In this document: in pieces, positions 62,444-64,000 of the stretch | Numbering within the stretch: position 1 is the first letter of the stretch | Layout of the letters: each line of letters begins with the position of its first letter | NCBI GenBank assembly: GCA_947561395.2 | Contig: OX387192.1 | Location: forward strand, 33,129,520 to 33,193,519 | Source: Buxus sempervirens | Lineage: Eukaryota; Streptophyta; Magnoliopsida; Buxales; Buxaceae | Reading direction: 5' to 3' | Length of the DNA: 64,000 nt | Translations under genes and position numbers: made by a program | The notes under the pieces: generated by a model | What the model saw: only the letters and a program-made list of their open reading frames with translations | Databases searched by the model: none | What the model was told of the DNA's origin: nothing

Positions 62444-62716
62444 TCAAATTGCCTTTTCCATTCAAAAAAAAAAAAAAGCATACGATTGAATTCAAATTTC
62501 GGGTGCACGGCGTAATTTTTCTATTGATCATTTTTCATATTTTCCAAATAGATTGGATTACTACTTCATCATATATATTAATCAATCTATGATTACGTAG
62601 GTATCCAAGTTGATAAATGTTTCAATGAAGGCAATTAATCCTCTTTGCCATAAAAATTTCTTTTATTTATTTAAATTTTAATATTAAAAATTTAAATTTT
62701 TAAATATGTTCGTTTG

Positions 62717-62790
62717 AGGGGTAAGGTTACGTACGTCAGACCTCTTCTGCATACTGACGGGAGCCTCGTGCGCTTAGTTAGCCTTTTTAT
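62717..62790 (+). repeat. SINE-like 3' fragment
   Basis: GAGGGGTAAGGTTACGTACG, followed by CAGACCTCTTCTGCATACTG and ACGGGAGCCTCGTGCGCTTA, then T-rich sequence, matches the 3' body of Au-type plant SINEs. The polymerase III promoter head is absent. It is related to the fragment at 12278. Confidence 0.55.
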
Positions 62791-63879
62791 ATTTAATTAT
62801 TAAAAATATACATACGAGAACAATATGTTTTACTTATAACTTCATACGAACATTTTTTATTTCTCTATGCCCTACAAAACTCTATCTCTACCGATCTGTC
62901 TGTATTACCCAGTTTTGACTCAGTTCTTATGAGTAAGGCTCTTGTCATGGTTCTTTTGATATCTAATAAAGTCCATTAATAATCAAAAGGAAAAAAAAAA
63001 TTCCATATAGCACCCTTTGCAATAGTGGACATTGTCCCCAAGTGGATGAGATTTATTATACACTATAGTTTGTTCACCTACATATATATATAGATAATTT
63101 TTCGTTTTCCATTTTCAATTTCCAAAATATAGCTTTCAACAACTTATTATCCTTCACATTTCTTAAAGCCATGATAAAAAGTTAGAAGGTATCGTAATGT
63201 ACAATTCGACCAGCAGAAAGTGATAATTAATTTTTTTAATATATTTGTGACTTCGGTAAATTCCACTTAAAAATTAAGTCCACAACTTGAGAGAGTCTTG
63301 TCTGCAATCTACAGAGGAAATGGAGTGTATGGTGGCATGCACGGTAGTATTGCTCTTCACAGGCAGTGTTGCAAGCTAGAGCACGAATTATGTGCGTGCT
63401 ACTTGGCATTTTTACAAACCTGGACAGGACTGGGACCTCAACGCAATGAGAGATTGAGAGGATGTTTGGTAACATTTTAAAAAAAAACAGTTTGAGACTA
63501 AAAATGTGTTTTTTGGTTTTTGAAAATAGTTGACAAGGAACCCCTTTGGTAATAGTTGATAAAAAACAATTACAGTTTTCAAAATCAACAAAAATACGTT
63601 TGGTAAGTCATAATCTAAAACCTGATTTTGATTAATACTATAAATCCATCGGACAATAAGAAAGTTTTAATGGGCCTAAACATGCAATCATATAAAAAGA
63701 CCTAAAACACAGCTAATACGACCAAGATAGATCTATCAAAAGTTGGAACTCCGACATTAGATGAGATGAAATTAATAGTCGTGTCAATCAACCTTGCTTG
63801 AGCGCTGTTAAATAATAAAAGTATAGCCATAAAATAAATAGTAAGATATAACTATAAAATAAATAGTAGAAACATAACC

Positions 63880-63882
<3 letters not shown>

Positions 63883-63915
<33 letters not shown>
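63883..63915 (+). repeat. (AT)n microsatellite
   Basis: An AT dinucleotide run of about 33 bases, followed by further AT-rich sequence with repeated TATTTATTTTA and AACATTAA words to the window edge. Confidence 0.85.
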
Positions 63916-63916
<1 letters not shown>

Positions 63917-64000
63917 TATTTATTTTATATAACATTAAAATATATATGGTTAAAATATATAACATTAATATTTATTTTACTATAACATTAAACTATTTAT

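Larger units (their letters stand above)
56642..62492 (+). mobile_element. Full-length L1-type non-LTR retrotransposon (LINE)
   Basis: The 16-bp target duplication AGCATACGATTGAATT flanks it (56642-56657 and 62477-62492); the element itself is 56658-62476, about 5.8 kb. It has a ~260-bp 5' leader, ORF1 (DUF4283 plus zinc knuckle), ORF2 (endonuclease, reverse transcriptase, zf-RVT, plant RNase H), a short 3' UTR and a poly-A tail of about 13. The long target duplication and terminal A tail are the marks of target-primed reverse transcription. Both ends are present and there is only one visible coding lesion, so the insertion looks young. Confidence 0.95.
62493..64000. other. AT-rich intergenic DNA at the right edge
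   Basis: It holds a SINE remnant (62717-62790), an (AT)n microsatellite (63883-63915) and several A/T homopolymers. Frames near 63236-63480 are short and match nothing I recognise. No gene is supported. Confidence 0.5.

Overview
This is a plant nuclear window from a flowering plant. The evidence is AT-rich sequence with split genes and GT-AG introns, chloroplast-targeted photosynthesis and redox proteins (PsbW, plastid glutathione reductase), the plant-specific cell-cycle F-box protein FBL17, and plant-type hAT, Mutator-like, LINE and SINE repeats. The long, repeat-filled introns fit a medium to large non-grass genome. The sequence alone does not fix the species.

Layout. 1-2815 (-): first four exons of an MRS2/MGT magnesium transporter, running off the left edge. 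2.9-7.6 kb: intergenic, with three short inverted-repeat elements bearing 9-bp target duplications. 7592-8171 (+): psbW. 8.4-9.3 kb: a hAT-type element with a second hAT-type element inserted in it. 9.6-12.8 kb: repeat debris with a captured ferredoxin-NADP reductase fragment and a broken Myb/SANT-like fragment. 14633-20881 (+): RNA polymerase III subunit RPC25/RPC8, seven coding exons. 23438-27618 (+): plastid glutathione reductase, ten exons. 29.4-29.9 kb: hAT-type element. 31006-33939 (-): SEC23, two exons. 34.3-42.2 kb: a disturbed tetraspanin-10 locus with its first exons on the minus strand, C-terminal exons with a frameshift on the plus strand 5.5 kb away, and unrecognised minus-strand exons plus a PPR fragment between. 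43861-47222 (-): UTP18. 47.9-49.3 kb: fragments of an nsLTP-like gene and a class B heat-stress factor. 50429-55010 (+): FBL17, eleven exons, with an E2F-type site in its promoter. 55.2-55.9 kb: hAT-type element. 56.66-62.48 kb (+): a near-complete L1-type LINE with a 16-bp target duplication, broken only by one visible in-frame amber codon in ORF2. 62.5-64 kb: AT-rich intergenic DNA with a SINE remnant.

The genes are unrelated single-copy housekeeping functions (Mg2+ transport, photosystem II, Pol III, glutathione redox, COPII, ribosome biogenesis, cell cycle) and do not form a pathway cluster. The unusual content is the mobile DNA: four dated-by-TSD hAT insertions, a small Mutator-like MITE family, a young-looking LINE, and captured or shuffled gene pieces. 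I found no clear new biological system. The best candidates for something undescribed are the chimeric tetraspanin reading frame and the MITE family.
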